Positions 1 through 8,402 of a stretch of 64,000 nucleotides of DNA are shown piece after piece. The notes beneath the pieces are model-generated. The model worked only from the letters and a program-made list of their open reading frames with translations, did not search any database and was not told the DNA's origin. Position numbers and translations under genes: made by a program. Source of the stretch: Polaribacter porphyrae (GTDB taxonomy: Bacteria > Bacteroidota > Bacteroidia > Flavobacteriales > Flavobacteriaceae); assembly GCF_002954685.1 (NCBI RefSeq), contig NZ_MSCN01000001.1:3699977-3763976 (forward strand). Reading direction: 5' to 3'. Every line of letters begins with the position of its first letter. Position 1 is the first letter of the stretch.

Positions 1-28
1 AGCTCAATAAAAATATTTTTTTGATTTT

Positions 29-1291
29 TTAGAGGGTTGTGCAACGATTACCGGTGTTGTAGGCAGTTATTATCTCCTTTTCCATACAATAAAATTCGTG
101 TTCTCTTTCTGGAAAATTGACAGTTCCACGTATTACATAATTTCGTTTCTTATAGAATTCAATTACTCTCAAATTTTGGCTATAAGCATCTAATCTTATA
201 CAAGTGTAATTATTCTCTTTCGCAAATTTTTCGGCAAAATCCATTAGTTTTTGTGCGTATCCTTTTTTCTGATATTTTGGGTCGATTACAAGTCTATGAA
301 TGACTAAAATTTTTGAGTTGTCAAATTCCCATTTTATCGAGCTATATTCTGTTTCTTGTTCTTCACTTATGTTAATTGCTCCGATAATTTTTTCATTGTT
401 TTTTAATGTGTAAAGAATATCTTTTTTTAAATCATCCTCAATGATTGATATAGTTGGATAATTATCTGTCCATTGATAAATTCCATTATTTTCTAAATCG
501 ATTTTACCATTTAGATAAATTTGAAATAATTTTTCTAAATCAAAAAGTTGCCCTTTTTCTATTTTCAATTGATTAATATCTACTAATTCATTTTCTGTAT
601 CATAAATTATAATTCCTTGATTTTCGCTGTCAAGTTGTTCAATTAGCTCTCCATTTTCGTTCCAAACTGCACTTTGACCAACACTTACAAAATTGTCGCA
701 ATTACCGACACAATTTGACATTAAAATTGGTGTATTAAATTCTTTTGCGATTTTTGGAAAGTGTTTGTATGCTTTCTCAATTCCGTCTTTTGGTTTCGCA
801 ACACTTGCAATGTAAATGTCTGTACCTTTGTGAATACTATTCAAAAAGTGTTTACGTTGTAGAGTTTCATAACAAATACCAATTGCAATTCTCTTTCCTT
901 TAATGTTCAGAATTACTTGGTTATTTCCACAAGCAAAATAAGGTTGCTCGTCAGAATGTAGCATTTGTTTGGAATATACAACTCTCTTTTTATTCGGTTG
1001 AAAAATCAGCATACTGATATTTATTCCGTCACTCGCTTTTGTCGGCATTCCAATTCCAATTGTCACTCCTTTCTTGTTGGAAAGTTCTTGAAATGGATTA
1101 AAAATACTATTTTCAATTTCTGTTGCAAGTTCTTTAGCTAAATCAGGTTCATAATTAGTTATTGATAATTCTGGAAAGATGATTAAGTCAGCATTTGATT
1201 TGACTCCAAGTTCAATTATTCGCAAGTGATTCTGAATGTTCTCTTGAACTTTTCCTTTTTCAGATTTTGTTTGTGCAATGCAAATTTTCAT
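29..1291 (-). CDS. Carbon-nitrogen hydrolase (nitrilase family) fused to a GNAT acetyltransferase
   Basis: The 420-residue protein has two domains. Residues 1 to about 250 are a nitrilase-superfamily amidohydrolase with the full catalytic triad: Glu41 in FPELS, Lys108 in YSKQM and Cys140 in GICYE. Residues of about 285-405 form a GNAT N-acetyltransferase, with the acetyl-CoA loop QKKGYA after the beta strand VIDPKY. Such enzymes cleave or transfer amide-linked groups and acetylate amines; the substrate here is unknown. The C-terminal residues ITAYNTGNRCTTL are encoded by the boundary repeat, so the original reading frame may have ended earlier. The gene is alone, transcribed leftward, flanked by inverted repeats and unrelated to its neighbours, which suggests acquisition as a cassette. 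The fusion call is firm; the function is not. Confidence 0.85.
   Translation of the reverse strand: MKICIAQTKSEKGKVQENIQNHLRIIELGVKSNADLIIFPELSITNYEPDLAKELATEIENSIFNPFQELSNKKGVTIGIGMPTKASDGINISMLIFQPNKKRVVYSKQMLHSDEQPYFACGNNQVILNIKGKRIAIGICYETLQRKHFLNSIHKGTDIYIASVAKPKDGIEKAYKHFPKIAKEFNTPILMSNCVGNCDNFVSVGQSAVWNENGELIEQLDSENQGIIIYDTENELVDINQLKIEKGQLFDLEKLFQIYLNGKIDLENNGIYQWTDNYPTISIIEDDLKKDILYTLKNNEKIIGAINISEEQETEYSSIKWEFDNSKILVIHRLVIDPKYQKKGYAQKLMDFAEKFAKENNYTCIRLDAYSQNLRVIEFYKKRNYVIRGTVNFPEREHEFYCMEKEIITAYNTGNRCTTL
36..69. repeat. Left boundary repeat of a candidate single-gene cassette
   Basis: GTTGT (36-40), a 15-nt spacer, then GTTGTAGGCAGTTA (56-69). The last 14 bases recur in inverted orientation with one mismatch at 1312-1325 on the other side of the adjacent gene. 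The repeat overlaps the last codons of that gene. The arrangement resembles the ends of mobile gene cassettes in Bacteroidetes genomes; I do not see a canonical integron attC core. Confidence 0.55.
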
Positions 1292-1311
1292 TTCTTGGAT
1301 GTGGTTCGTTT

Positions 1312-1340
1312 TAATTGCCTACAACTCCTTATATAACAAC
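1312..1340. repeat. Right boundary repeat of the candidate cassette
   Basis: TAATTGCCTACAAC (1312-1325), a 10-nt spacer, then ACAAC (1336-1340). This is the inverted counterpart of the element at 36-69: 13 of 14 inner bases match and an outer ACAAC/GTTGT is present on each side. It lies just upstream of the start codon at 1291, so a promoter for the gene would have to lie in or beyond it. Confidence 0.55.
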
Positions 1341-1470
1341 TTTTATTACGCATATCCCTTAAATTTAACTTGATATGCTTTTTTTGTTTTACTGTTATCT
1401 TGTAAAGGTAACTTTTTTACAACAATTGTAAAATCAATTTTTTATTCTAAAAAAAACTCTAAAAAGCAAA

Positions 1471-1501
1471 AAACCTATTAAGTTACTAGCTTAATAGGTT
1501 T
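1471..1501 (-). terminator. Intrinsic terminator after hppA
   Basis: A perfect 12-bp stem (1471-1482 with 1490-1501) with a 7-nt loop, followed in the leftward direction by T-rich sequence. It lies 23 bases past the hppA stop. The right-hand side is also T-rich, so it could work in both directions. Confidence 0.8.
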
Positions 1502-1523
1502 TAATTTTTTTAAAAAAGTGCTA

Positions 1524-3803
1524 CTATTTTAAAGGAACTACTTTTGTTTTTGTAGCTAATTTATTGTCCACTTTTTTAGTAGCAACTTTAATCTCTTTTT
1601 TAGTTTCTTTTGCTTTTGCAGTTCCTTCATCTGAATGTCCACCCAAAATTGGCGCAATTACCAAACCAATTAAACAGGTTAGTTTAATTAAAATGTTCAT
1701 AGATGGTCCAGAAGTATCTTTAAAAGGGTCTCCAACAGTATCTCCTGTTACAGCAGCTTTATGTGCGTCTGAACCTTTGTAAGTCATTTCTCCATTAATT
1801 TCCACTCCAGCTTCAAAAGATTTTTTAGCATTATCCCAAGCTCCACCAGCATTATTTTGGAAGATAGCCCATAAAACTCCAGAAACTGTAACCCCAGCCA
1901 TATAACCACCTAACATTTCTGCGATTGCTAATCTATCCATACCAAAAGCTAATGGTAAGAATGCAATAACTAAAGGAAATCCAATGGTTAACAAACCAGG
2001 TAACATCATTTCTCTTAAAGAAGCTTGTGTAGAAATTGCAACACATTTATCATATTCAGGTTTCCCTGTTCCTTCCATAATTCCTGGAATATCTCTAAAT
2101 TGTCTTCTAACTTCTTGTACCATTTCCATAGCCGCTTTTCCAACAGCATTCATTGCTAAAGCAGAAAATACTACAGGAACCATTCCACCAACAAATAGCA
2201 TTGCTAAAACAGGTGCTTTAAAAATGTTAATTCCATCTATACCAGTAAATGTTACATAAGCAGCAAATAAAGCTAAAGATGTTAAGGCTGCAGAAGCAAT
2301 TGCAAAACCTTTTCCAGTTGCAGCAGTCGTGTTTCCTACTGAATCTAAAATATCTGTACGTTCTCTTACAATTGGTTCTTGTTCGCTCATTTCAGCAATT
2401 CCACCTGCATTATCAGAAATTGGACCAAAAGCATCAATAGCTAATTGCATAGCAGTTGTAGCCATCATTGCTGAAGCTGCTAAAGCTACACCATAAAAAC
2501 CAGCAAAAGCATAAGAAGCCCAAATTGCACCAGCAAATAATAATACTGATGGAAAAGTAGAAATCATACCTGTTGCCAAACCTGCAATTATATTTGTACC
2601 TGCTCCTGTGGAAGATTGTTGAACTATTTTTAAGATTGGAGATTTACCTAATCCTGTATAATATTCAGTTACTGATGAAATTACTGCACCAACAACTAAA
2701 CCAACTAAAGTTGCATAGAACACTCTCATTGAAGAGATTTCTTGTAAGCCTTCTCCAAAGAATTCCATTTTCATAGTTTCTGGTAACATCCAAGTAACCA
2801 AACCAAAACAAGATAAACCAACTAAAACAATAGATGTCCAGTTTCCTTTATTTAAAGCGCCCATTACTTGGTCTTCTTTAGCATCATTAGAGCTAATTTT
2901 TACCAACATTGTACCTATGATAGAAATAATAATTCCTGCACCAGCAATTGCCATTGGCAATAATATTGGACCTATTCCACCAAAAGCATCAGAAATGCTT
3001 CCTCCCATATCATTAATTACATAGTTTCCTAAAACCATTGCTGCTAATACAGTTGCTACATAAGAACCAAATAAATCAGCACCCATTCCTGCAACATCAC
3101 CTACATTATCACCTACATTATCTGCAATAGTAGCAGGGTTTCTTGGATCGTCTTCAGGAATACCAGCCTCAACTTTACCTACTAAATCTGCACCAACATC
3201 AGCAGCTTTTGTATAAATACCACCACCAACTCTTGCAAATAAAGCAATAGATTCAGCACCTAAAGAAAAACCTGCTAATGTTTCTAAAACAATTGTCATG
3301 TCCATTGTGTTTGTCCATTCTCCTCCCATAAAAAAGTGGAAGAAGAAAATAAAGAAAGCAGTTAATCCTAACACAGCTAAACCAGCAACTCCTAATCCCA
3401 TTACTGTTCCACCTCCAAAAGAGATTTTTAAAGCATTTGGTAAGCTAGTTCTTGCTGCTTGTGTAGTTCTTACATTTGTTTTGGTTGCGATTTTCATTCC
3501 TATATTTCCTGCAAAAGCAGAAAAAACAGCTCCAAAAATAAATGCAACTACAATTAAAATATGTGTTGTAGGTACAATAAACGAAACTGCAGCTAAAGCA
3601 ACACTTACTATAACAACAAATATTGCTAATAGTTTATATTCAGCACTTAAAAAAGCCAAAGCACCTTCGTATATATAATCTGAAATTTCTTTCATTTTAC
3701 CATCTCCAGCATCTTGTTTCATTACCCAAGATTGTTTAATCCACATGTAGATTAAACCTAAAACTGCCAAAGCAATTGGCATGTAAATCATTAATGATTC
3801 CAT
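1524..3803 (-). CDS. hppA: Membrane-bound ion-translocating pyrophosphatase
   Basis: The 759-residue polytopic membrane protein couples hydrolysis of cytoplasmic pyrophosphate to export of H+ and/or Na+. The substrate site is plain at about residues 193-248: the GGGIYTKAADVGADLVGKVE segment, then PEDDPRNPATIADNVGDNVGD, whose Asp and Lys residues bind Mg-pyrophosphate. In GNTTAATGKGFA the position that separates the two family branches is Ala rather than Lys, as in the K+-dependent branch. That branch includes Na+-pumping members, so the ion cannot be settled here. The tail after the last membrane span is Lys-rich and variable. The gene has its own terminator, and the soluble pyrophosphatase lies immediately upstream on the same strand but behind a separate terminator. 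Confidence 0.97.
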   Translation of the reverse strand: MESLMIYMPIALAVLGLIYMWIKQSWVMKQDAGDGKMKEISDYIYEGALAFLSAEYKLLAIFVVIVSVALAAVSFIVPTTHILIVVAFIFGAVFSAFAGNIGMKIATKTNVRTTQAARTSLPNALKISFGGGTVMGLGVAGLAVLGLTAFFIFFFHFFMGGEWTNTMDMTIVLETLAGFSLGAESIALFARVGGGIYTKAADVGADLVGKVEAGIPEDDPRNPATIADNVGDNVGDVAGMGADLFGSYVATVLAAMVLGNYVINDMGGSISDAFGGIGPILLPMAIAGAGIIISIIGTMLVKISSNDAKEDQVMGALNKGNWTSIVLVGLSCFGLVTWMLPETMKMEFFGEGLQEISSMRVFYATLVGLVVGAVISSVTEYYTGLGKSPILKIVQQSSTGAGTNIIAGLATGMISTFPSVLLFAGAIWASYAFAGFYGVALAASAMMATTAMQLAIDAFGPISDNAGGIAEMSEQEPIVRERTDILDSVGNTTAATGKGFAIASAALTSLALFAAYVTFTGIDGINIFKAPVLAMLFVGGMVPVVFSALAMNAVGKAAMEMVQEVRRQFRDIPGIMEGTGKPEYDKCVAISTQASLREMMLPGLLTIGFPLVIAFLPLAFGMDRLAIAEMLGGYMAGVTVSGVLWAIFQNNAGGAWDNAKKSFEAGVEINGEMTYKGSDAHKAAVTGDTVGDPFKDTSGPSMNILIKLTCLIGLVIAPILGGHSDEGTAKAKETKKEIKVATKKVDNKLATKTKVVPLK

Positions 3804-3867
3804 ATAATTCTCTTATTTAGATTAGTTTAAAACGGATGCAAAAGTAAGAAAATCAATAGAAATAAAA

Positions 3868-3898
3868 AACCTCTTAAAACGTTTAATTTTAAGAGGTT
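3868..3898 (-). terminator. Intrinsic terminator between ppa and hppA
   Basis: A perfect 12-bp stem (3868-3879 with 3887-3898), 7-nt loop, T-rich on the leftward exit side. It lies 24 bases past the ppa stop, so ppa and hppA are probably separate transcripts. Confidence 0.8.
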
Positions 3899-3922
3899 GA
3901 TAATTTGATAATCTATATTTTA

Positions 3923-4450
3923 TTAAATCTTAAATTTACCAGTCTTTTTATAGTCACTTTTATGATATCTTTTTACACAGTCTTTATAAATCTTAATTGC
4001 TTCTGAAGCATCTCCCCAACCACCTACATCAACTTTTTTCTTTTCTAAATCTTTATATACCTGAAAAAAATGCTCTATTTCTTTAAGTCTGTGAGGGTTT
4101 AAATCGAAAATATCCTTTTTATCATTCCAAATAGGATCGGAAACTGGTACACAAATTATTTTTTCATCAGGTCCTTTTTCATCAGTCATATGAAAAACCC
4201 CAATTGGTTTTACCTCGCTAACACACATAGGGAAAGTTGGTTCGTGTCCTAAAACTAAAACATCTAGAGGATCATCATCTAATGCCAAAGTTTCTGGTAC
4301 AAAACCATAATCTGCTGGATACATCATAGAAGAAAACAACATTCGGTCGAAACGAATTTTGTTTAAATCAAAATCGTATTCATATTTATTTCTACTCCCT
4401 TTTGGTATTTCTATTAAAACATCGAAGGTTAATTCATCTTTTCCAACCAT
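3923..4450 (-). CDS. ppa: Soluble inorganic pyrophosphatase (family I)
   Basis: The 175-residue cytoplasmic enzyme hydrolyses pyrophosphate to phosphate and so pulls biosynthetic reactions forward. The family I signature DDDPLDVLVL is at residues 58-67, with the metal-binding Asp residues of the DxDPxD motif; IPKGSRNKYEYD near the N terminus supplies the conserved Lys, Arg and Glu positions. Length is normal for the bacterial family. It lies next to hppA, so the locus encodes both the heat-releasing and the energy-conserving route for pyrophosphate. A LacI/PurR-like operator candidate lies 74-89 bases upstream of the start. Confidence 0.96.
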   Translation of the reverse strand: MVGKDELTFDVLIEIPKGSRNKYEYDFDLNKIRFDRMLFSSMMYPADYGFVPETLALDDDPLDVLVLGHEPTFPMCVSEVKPIGVFHMTDEKGPDEKIICVPVSDPIWNDKKDIFDLNPHRLKEIEHFFQVYKDLEKKKVDVGGWGDASEAIKIYKDCVKRYHKSDYKKTGKFKI

Positions 4451-4523
4451 ATAAAATTTCTTTTAGTTATTGTACAAAAATAATGAATAGATTAGCTCTA
4501 GTGAAAGATTCAATAAATAATTT

Positions 4524-4539
4524 ACGCAATGGTTTTCGA
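4524..4539. promoter_or_regulatory. LacI/PurR-like operator candidate upstream of ppa
   Basis: ACGCAATGGTTTTCGA matches 15 of 16 bases of the site at 5695-5710. Both resemble operators of LacI-family repressors (half-sites CGnAA and TTnCG around a central CG). The regulator is not in the window. Confidence 0.4.
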
Positions 4540-4563
4540 TTTTTAAACTATCATAAAATAAAA

Positions 4564-4593
4564 AATCCTTCATGAAGTTTATCAAGAAGGATT
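4564..4593 (-). terminator. Probable terminator after pdhB
   Basis: An 8-bp stem (AATCCTTC 4564-4571 with GAAGGATT 4586-4593) with a 14-nt loop, T-rich on the leftward side, 21 bases past the pdhB stop. Confidence 0.65.
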
Positions 4594-4614
4594 CTTTAAG
4601 TATTTGATTCGTAT

Positions 4615-5592
4615 TTATATATACATTACTTCTTTCACAGCCTTAATAACATCATTAGAATTTGGAATCCATTTTTCTAATAAAACAGGAGAATAGGGAG
4701 CAGGAGTATCTGCAGTTGTAATTCTTTTTATTGGAGCATCTAAATAATCAAAAGCTTCATCTTGTATTCTATACGTAATTTCTGATGCAACACTAGCAAA
4801 TGGCCAAGCTTCTTCTAAAACTACCAATCTGTTTGTTTTCTTTACTGATGTTAAAATTGCAGCATGATCCATAGGTCTTACAGTTCTTAAATCGATAATT
4901 TCAACAGAAATATTTTCTTTTGCTAATTCATCAGCAGCTTTATAAGCTTCTTTAATAATCTTACCAAATGAAACTATAGTTACATCTGTACCTTCTCTTT
5001 TAATATCAGCAACTCCAATTGGTATAATGTATTCTCCTTCTGGAATTTCCATTTTATCACCATACATTTGTTCAGACTCCATAAAAATTACTGGGTCATC
5101 ATCTCTAATAGCCGCTTTTAATAAACCTTTTGCGTCATAAGGATTTGAAGGAACAATTACTTTTAAACCAGGCGTGTTTGCAAACCAATTCTCAAATGCT
5201 TGAGAGTGTGTTGCACCTAATTGTCCTGCAGAAGCAGTTGGTCCTCTAAAAACGATTGGACAATTAAATTGTCCACCAGACATTTGTCTAATTTTAGCAG
5301 CATTGTTTATAATTTGATCTATACCTACCAAAGAGAAGTTAAATGTCATATACTCAACAATTGGTCTATTACCATTCATAGCAGATCCAATAGCTACACC
5401 AGCAAAACCAAGTTCAGCAATAGGTGTGTCTATTACTCTCTTTTCACCAAATTCGTCAAGCATTCCTTTACTGGCCTTGTAAGCACCATTATATTCTGCA
5501 ACTTCTTCACCCATTAAATAAATGCTTTCATCTCTGCGCATTTCCTCGCTCATGGCTTCACATATAGCTTCTCTGAATTGAACTGTTTTCAT
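4615..5592 (-). CDS. pdhB: Pyruvate dehydrogenase E1 component, beta subunit
   Basis: The 325-residue protein is the beta half of the thiamine-diphosphate E1 enzyme that decarboxylates pyruvate and acetylates lipoyl-E2. The transketolase pyrimidine-binding half is at the N terminus: GEEVAEYNGAYKASKG, the conserved DTPIAELGFAGVAIG with the Glu that activates thiamine, and GPTASAGQLGATHSQ with the active-site His. The C-terminal transketolase domain holds IIDLRTVRPMD. Length is normal. The E1 alpha and E2 genes are not adjacent. It diverges from etfBA across a 218-bp gap that carries an operator-like site. A branched-chain oxo-acid E1 beta is the alternative, but the motifs fit PdhB better. Confidence 0.93.
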   Translation of the reverse strand: MKTVQFREAICEAMSEEMRRDESIYLMGEEVAEYNGAYKASKGMLDEFGEKRVIDTPIAELGFAGVAIGSAMNGNRPIVEYMTFNFSLVGIDQIINNAAKIRQMSGGQFNCPIVFRGPTASAGQLGATHSQAFENWFANTPGLKVIVPSNPYDAKGLLKAAIRDDDPVIFMESEQMYGDKMEIPEGEYIIPIGVADIKREGTDVTIVSFGKIIKEAYKAADELAKENISVEIIDLRTVRPMDHAAILTSVKKTNRLVVLEEAWPFASVASEITYRIQDEAFDYLDAPIKRITTADTPAPYSPVLLEKWIPNSNDVIKAVKEVMYI

Positions 5593-5694
5593 GTATTTTA
5601 ATCTAGTTGTTAATTTTGCAGAGCAAAAATAAGGAATTAATTGTCATTAATTAAATACTACTTTCAGAAACAATAACTTTTTGTAGAACTTTAA

Positions 5695-5710
5695 ACGCAA
5701 TCGTTTTCGA
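5695..5710. promoter_or_regulatory. LacI/PurR-like operator candidate between pdhB and etfB
   Basis: ACGCAATCGTTTTCGA; the second copy of the site at 4524-4539. It lies about 100 bases upstream of the pdhB start and about 100 bases upstream of the etfB start, so it could affect either direction. Confidence 0.45.
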
Positions 5711-5770
5711 GAAAATGTTAAATTCTTGAAAATTTATTATGCGTGCATAGTATTTTTTAAAAAAAAGACG

Positions 5771-5778
5771 TAATTTTG
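5771..5778 (+). promoter_or_regulatory. Bacteroidetes -7 element for etfBA
   Basis: TAATTTTG matches TAnnTTTG and ends 32 bases before the etfB start codon. No clear -33 TTG was found at 17-23 bases. Confidence 0.45.
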
Positions 5779-5810
5779 TGGTAACAAATAAGTATAAAAA
5801 TTAAGATTTT

Positions 5811-6557
5811 ATGAAAATATTGGTATGTATTAGTCACGTTCCAGATACTACATCAAAAATTAACTTCACAGATAGCGATACAAAATTTGATATAAATGGA
5901 GTTCAGTTTGTAATTAATCCTTATGATGAATTTTGCTTAACTAGAGCCATGTGGTTTAAAGAAAAGCAAGGTGCATCTGTAACTGTTGTAAATGTTGGTG
6001 AATCTTCTACAGAACCTACATTGAGAAAAGCATTAGCTATAGGTGCAGATAATGCAATTAGAGTTAATACTGATGCCAAAGATGGTATGCAAGTAGCAAA
6101 AGAGTTAGCTAGTATAGTGAAAGAAGGTGGTTATGATTTGGTATTAGCTGGAAAAGAATCCGCTGATTATAATGGTCAAATGGTGCCAGGAATGTTAGCA
6201 ACTTTAACTGATTTTAATTTTGTAAATGGTTGTGTTGGTTTAGAAATTGATGGAACTAACGTAACTGCTGTTAGAGAAATTGATGGAGGAAATGAAACAC
6301 TTTCTTCTAACTTGCCAATAGTTGTTGGTGGGCAAAAAGGAATTGTTGAAGAGAAAGATTTACGAATACCAAATATGCGAGGAATAATGATGGCTCGTAA
6401 AAAACCATTAAATGTTGTTGAGGCACAATCAACTGTAGTTGCAACGTCTACAGAATCATTCGAAAAACCAGCACCTAAAGGAGCTGTGAAATTAGTTGAT
6501 GCAGACAACATAGATGAATTAATAAATTTATTGCATACAGAAGCAAAAGTGATTTAA
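5811..6557 (+). CDS. etfB: Electron transfer flavoprotein, beta subunit
   Basis: The 248-residue protein is the AMP-binding small subunit of the ETF heterodimer, which takes electrons from acyl-CoA dehydrogenases and passes them to ETF-quinone oxidoreductase. The N terminus MKILVCISHVPDTTSKI and the LAGKESADYNGQMVPGMLA segment, which lies around the nucleotide site, are diagnostic. It is followed after 91 bases by etfA on the same strand, so the two probably form one transcript. Confidence 0.96.
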   Translation: MKILVCISHVPDTTSKINFTDSDTKFDINGVQFVINPYDEFCLTRAMWFKEKQGASVTVVNVGESSTEPTLRKALAIGADNAIRVNTDAKDGMQVAKELASIVKEGGYDLVLAGKESADYNGQMVPGMLATLTDFNFVNGCVGLEIDGTNVTAVREIDGGNETLSSNLPIVVGGQKGIVEEKDLRIPNMRGIMMARKKPLNVVEAQSTVVATSTESFEKPAPKGAVKLVDADNIDELINLLHTEAKVI

Positions 6558-6648
6558 ATAAGGTGTAACTGTCTAAAGGTTGAATTGTTAAACTTACAAT
6601 TCTACAATTACACGAATAATCAAATAAATAATTAAACAAAACAAAAAT

Positions 6649-7605
6649 ATGTCAGTTTTAGTTTTTGCAGATTCAACAGAAGGAAAGTTTAAAAAAACTG
6701 CTTTTGAAGTTGTTTCTTACGGAAAAAAAGTAGCAGAACAATTGAGTACTAATTTAGTAGTACTGACAATAAATGCCAATGAGCTTTCAGAATTATATAC
6801 TTATGGAGCTGAAAAAGTTGTAACAGTAACTAATGATTCTTTAGATACATTTAATGCAAAAAAATATGCATCAATTGTAAACCAGGTTGTAGATGCAGAA
6901 AGTTCAGATATTATAATTATAGATTCTAGTATAGACGGTTTATATTTAGCACCAATTGTAGCAGTTGGTTTAGATGCAGGTTATGCTTCTAATGTAGTTG
7001 CTTTGCCAACAAGTACAAATCCATTTACAGTAAAAAGAAAAGCATTTTCGAACAAAGCATTTTCAAATACAGTAATTTCTACAGATAAAAAAGTAATTGG
7101 TTTAGCAAAGAATTCTTTCGGTATTCACGAAAATGAAGTGTCTGGAGTAACAGAAGTCTTTAATGCCACAATTGCTGATTCTGGAGTATCATCAGAAAAA
7201 GTAGAAAGAGTTACAGGTAAGGTAACTATTGCAGATGCAGATACTGTAGTTTCTGCTGGTAGAGGACTAAAAGGACCAGAAAATTGGGGAATGATTGAAG
7301 AATTGGCAGATGTTTTAGGAGCTGCAACTGCGTGTTCTAAACCAGTTTCAGATTTAGGTTGGAGACCTCATGGAGAGCATGTTGGTCAAACAGGTAAGCC
7401 AGTTGCATCAAACCTATACATTGCTATCGGAATTTCTGGAGCAATTCAACATTTAGCAGGTATTAATGCATCTAAAGTTAAAGTAGTAATCAATACAGAT
7501 GCTGAAGCACCTTTCTTTAAAGCTGCAGATTATGGGGTTGTTGGTGATGCTTTTGAAGTTGTACCAACATTAATTGAAAAACTGAAAGCGTTTAAACAAG
7601 CCTAA
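6649..7605 (+). CDS. etfA: Electron transfer flavoprotein, alpha subunit
   Basis: The 318-residue protein is the FAD-binding large subunit of ETF. The C-terminal third holds the FAD site in the usual order: VSAGRGLKGPENW, SDLGWRPHGEHVGQTG, SNLYIAIGISGAIQH and VINTDAEAPFF. The N-terminal half is the ETF alpha/beta fold shared with EtfB. It is the last gene of the pair, with a strong terminator 22 bases after the stop. Confidence 0.97.
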   Translation: MSVLVFADSTEGKFKKTAFEVVSYGKKVAEQLSTNLVVLTINANELSELYTYGAEKVVTVTNDSLDTFNAKKYASIVNQVVDAESSDIIIIDSSIDGLYLAPIVAVGLDAGYASNVVALPTSTNPFTVKRKAFSNKAFSNTVISTDKKVIGLAKNSFGIHENEVSGVTEVFNATIADSGVSSEKVERVTGKVTIADADTVVSAGRGLKGPENWGMIEELADVLGAATACSKPVSDLGWRPHGEHVGQTGKPVASNLYIAIGISGAIQHLAGINASKVKVVINTDAEAPFFKAADYGVVGDAFEVVPTLIEKLKAFKQA

Positions 7606-7627
7606 TTCAAATATTATTTTTAAAATG

Positions 7628-7659
7628 AAAACCTATTAGTTTAAACACTAATAGGTTTT
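7628..7659 (+). terminator. Intrinsic terminator after etfA
   Basis: A perfect 13-bp stem (7628-7640 with 7647-7659), 6-nt loop, then TCTTTTATC. It closes the etfBA transcript. Confidence 0.88.
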
Positions 7660-7781
7660 TCTTTTATCAAAAACTAATAAATAAAAAGCTATAAACTATT
7701 TTTTTAGTAAATTGTGCGTTTTTAAAAACATCTCTATTTTACAAATTTTTGTGATGTTTTTTCTTTTTTGTAGAAAGATAT

Positions 7782-8393
7782 ATGAGTTTAATACAACTAA
7801 CCATTAAAGGTATTTCTTACAGTCAAACTCAAAGTGGAGCGTATGCTTTAGTTTTGAGTGAGATCGAAGGCACAAGAACATTACCTATTATTATTGGAGC
7901 TTTCGAAGCACAATCTATTGCAATTGCTCTAGAAACAGAAATAAGACCTCCAAGACCTTTAACGCACGATTTATTCAAAACTTTTTCAGATACTTTTAAC
8001 ATTAGTGTAAAAGAAGTAATTATCCATAAATTAGTAGATGGTGTTTTCTTTTCTAGTTTAATTTGTGAAAAAGATGGTAATGAAGAGGTTATCGATACTA
8101 GAACATCTGACGCCATTGCTATTGCTGTACGTTTTAATGCTCCAATCTTTACGTATGAAAATATTTTAGATAAAGCAGGAATTTATCTGAAAGCGGAAGA
8201 AGAAATGGCTCTAGAAAGTAATATGGATACAGATATTGTACCCATTGAGATTTCTGATGAAAAGAAGAAAACTAGCACTAATTTTTCTAGCTTAACGTTA
8301 CAAGAATTACACAATAAACTTAACAATGCTGTTACCAATGAAAATTATGAGTTAGCAGCAAAAATACGAGACGAAATAAGCAAACGTTCCTAA
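7782..8393 (+). CDS. Bifunctional nuclease family protein (DUF151) with a UVR motif
   Basis: The 203-residue protein has a DUF151/BFN domain at residues of about 1-140 (AYALVLSEIEGTRTLPIIIGAFEAQSIAIALE and the later TRTSDAIAIAVR), a fold linked to nuclease activity in some relatives. Residues of about 168-200 (LTLQELHNKLNNAVTNENYE onward) form a UvrB/UvrC-type helical hairpin, a protein-interaction motif. This two-part architecture is common in Bacteroidetes. The next gene starts 9 bases on, so the two are probably co-transcribed. The biochemical role in these bacteria is not established; the domain call is firm. Confidence 0.9.
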   Translation: MSLIQLTIKGISYSQTQSGAYALVLSEIEGTRTLPIIIGAFEAQSIAIALETEIRPPRPLTHDLFKTFSDTFNISVKEVIIHKLVDGVFFSSLICEKDGNEEVIDTRTSDAIAIAVRFNAPIFTYENILDKAGIYLKAEEEMALESNMDTDIVPIEISDEKKKTSTNFSSLTLQELHNKLNNAVTNENYELAAKIRDEISKRS

Positions 8394-8402
8394 AATATTT
8401 TC

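Noticed and set aside
36..69. Classical integron attC site
   Set aside because: No GTTRRRY core in the right place and no integrase in view; kept only as a cassette-like repeat.
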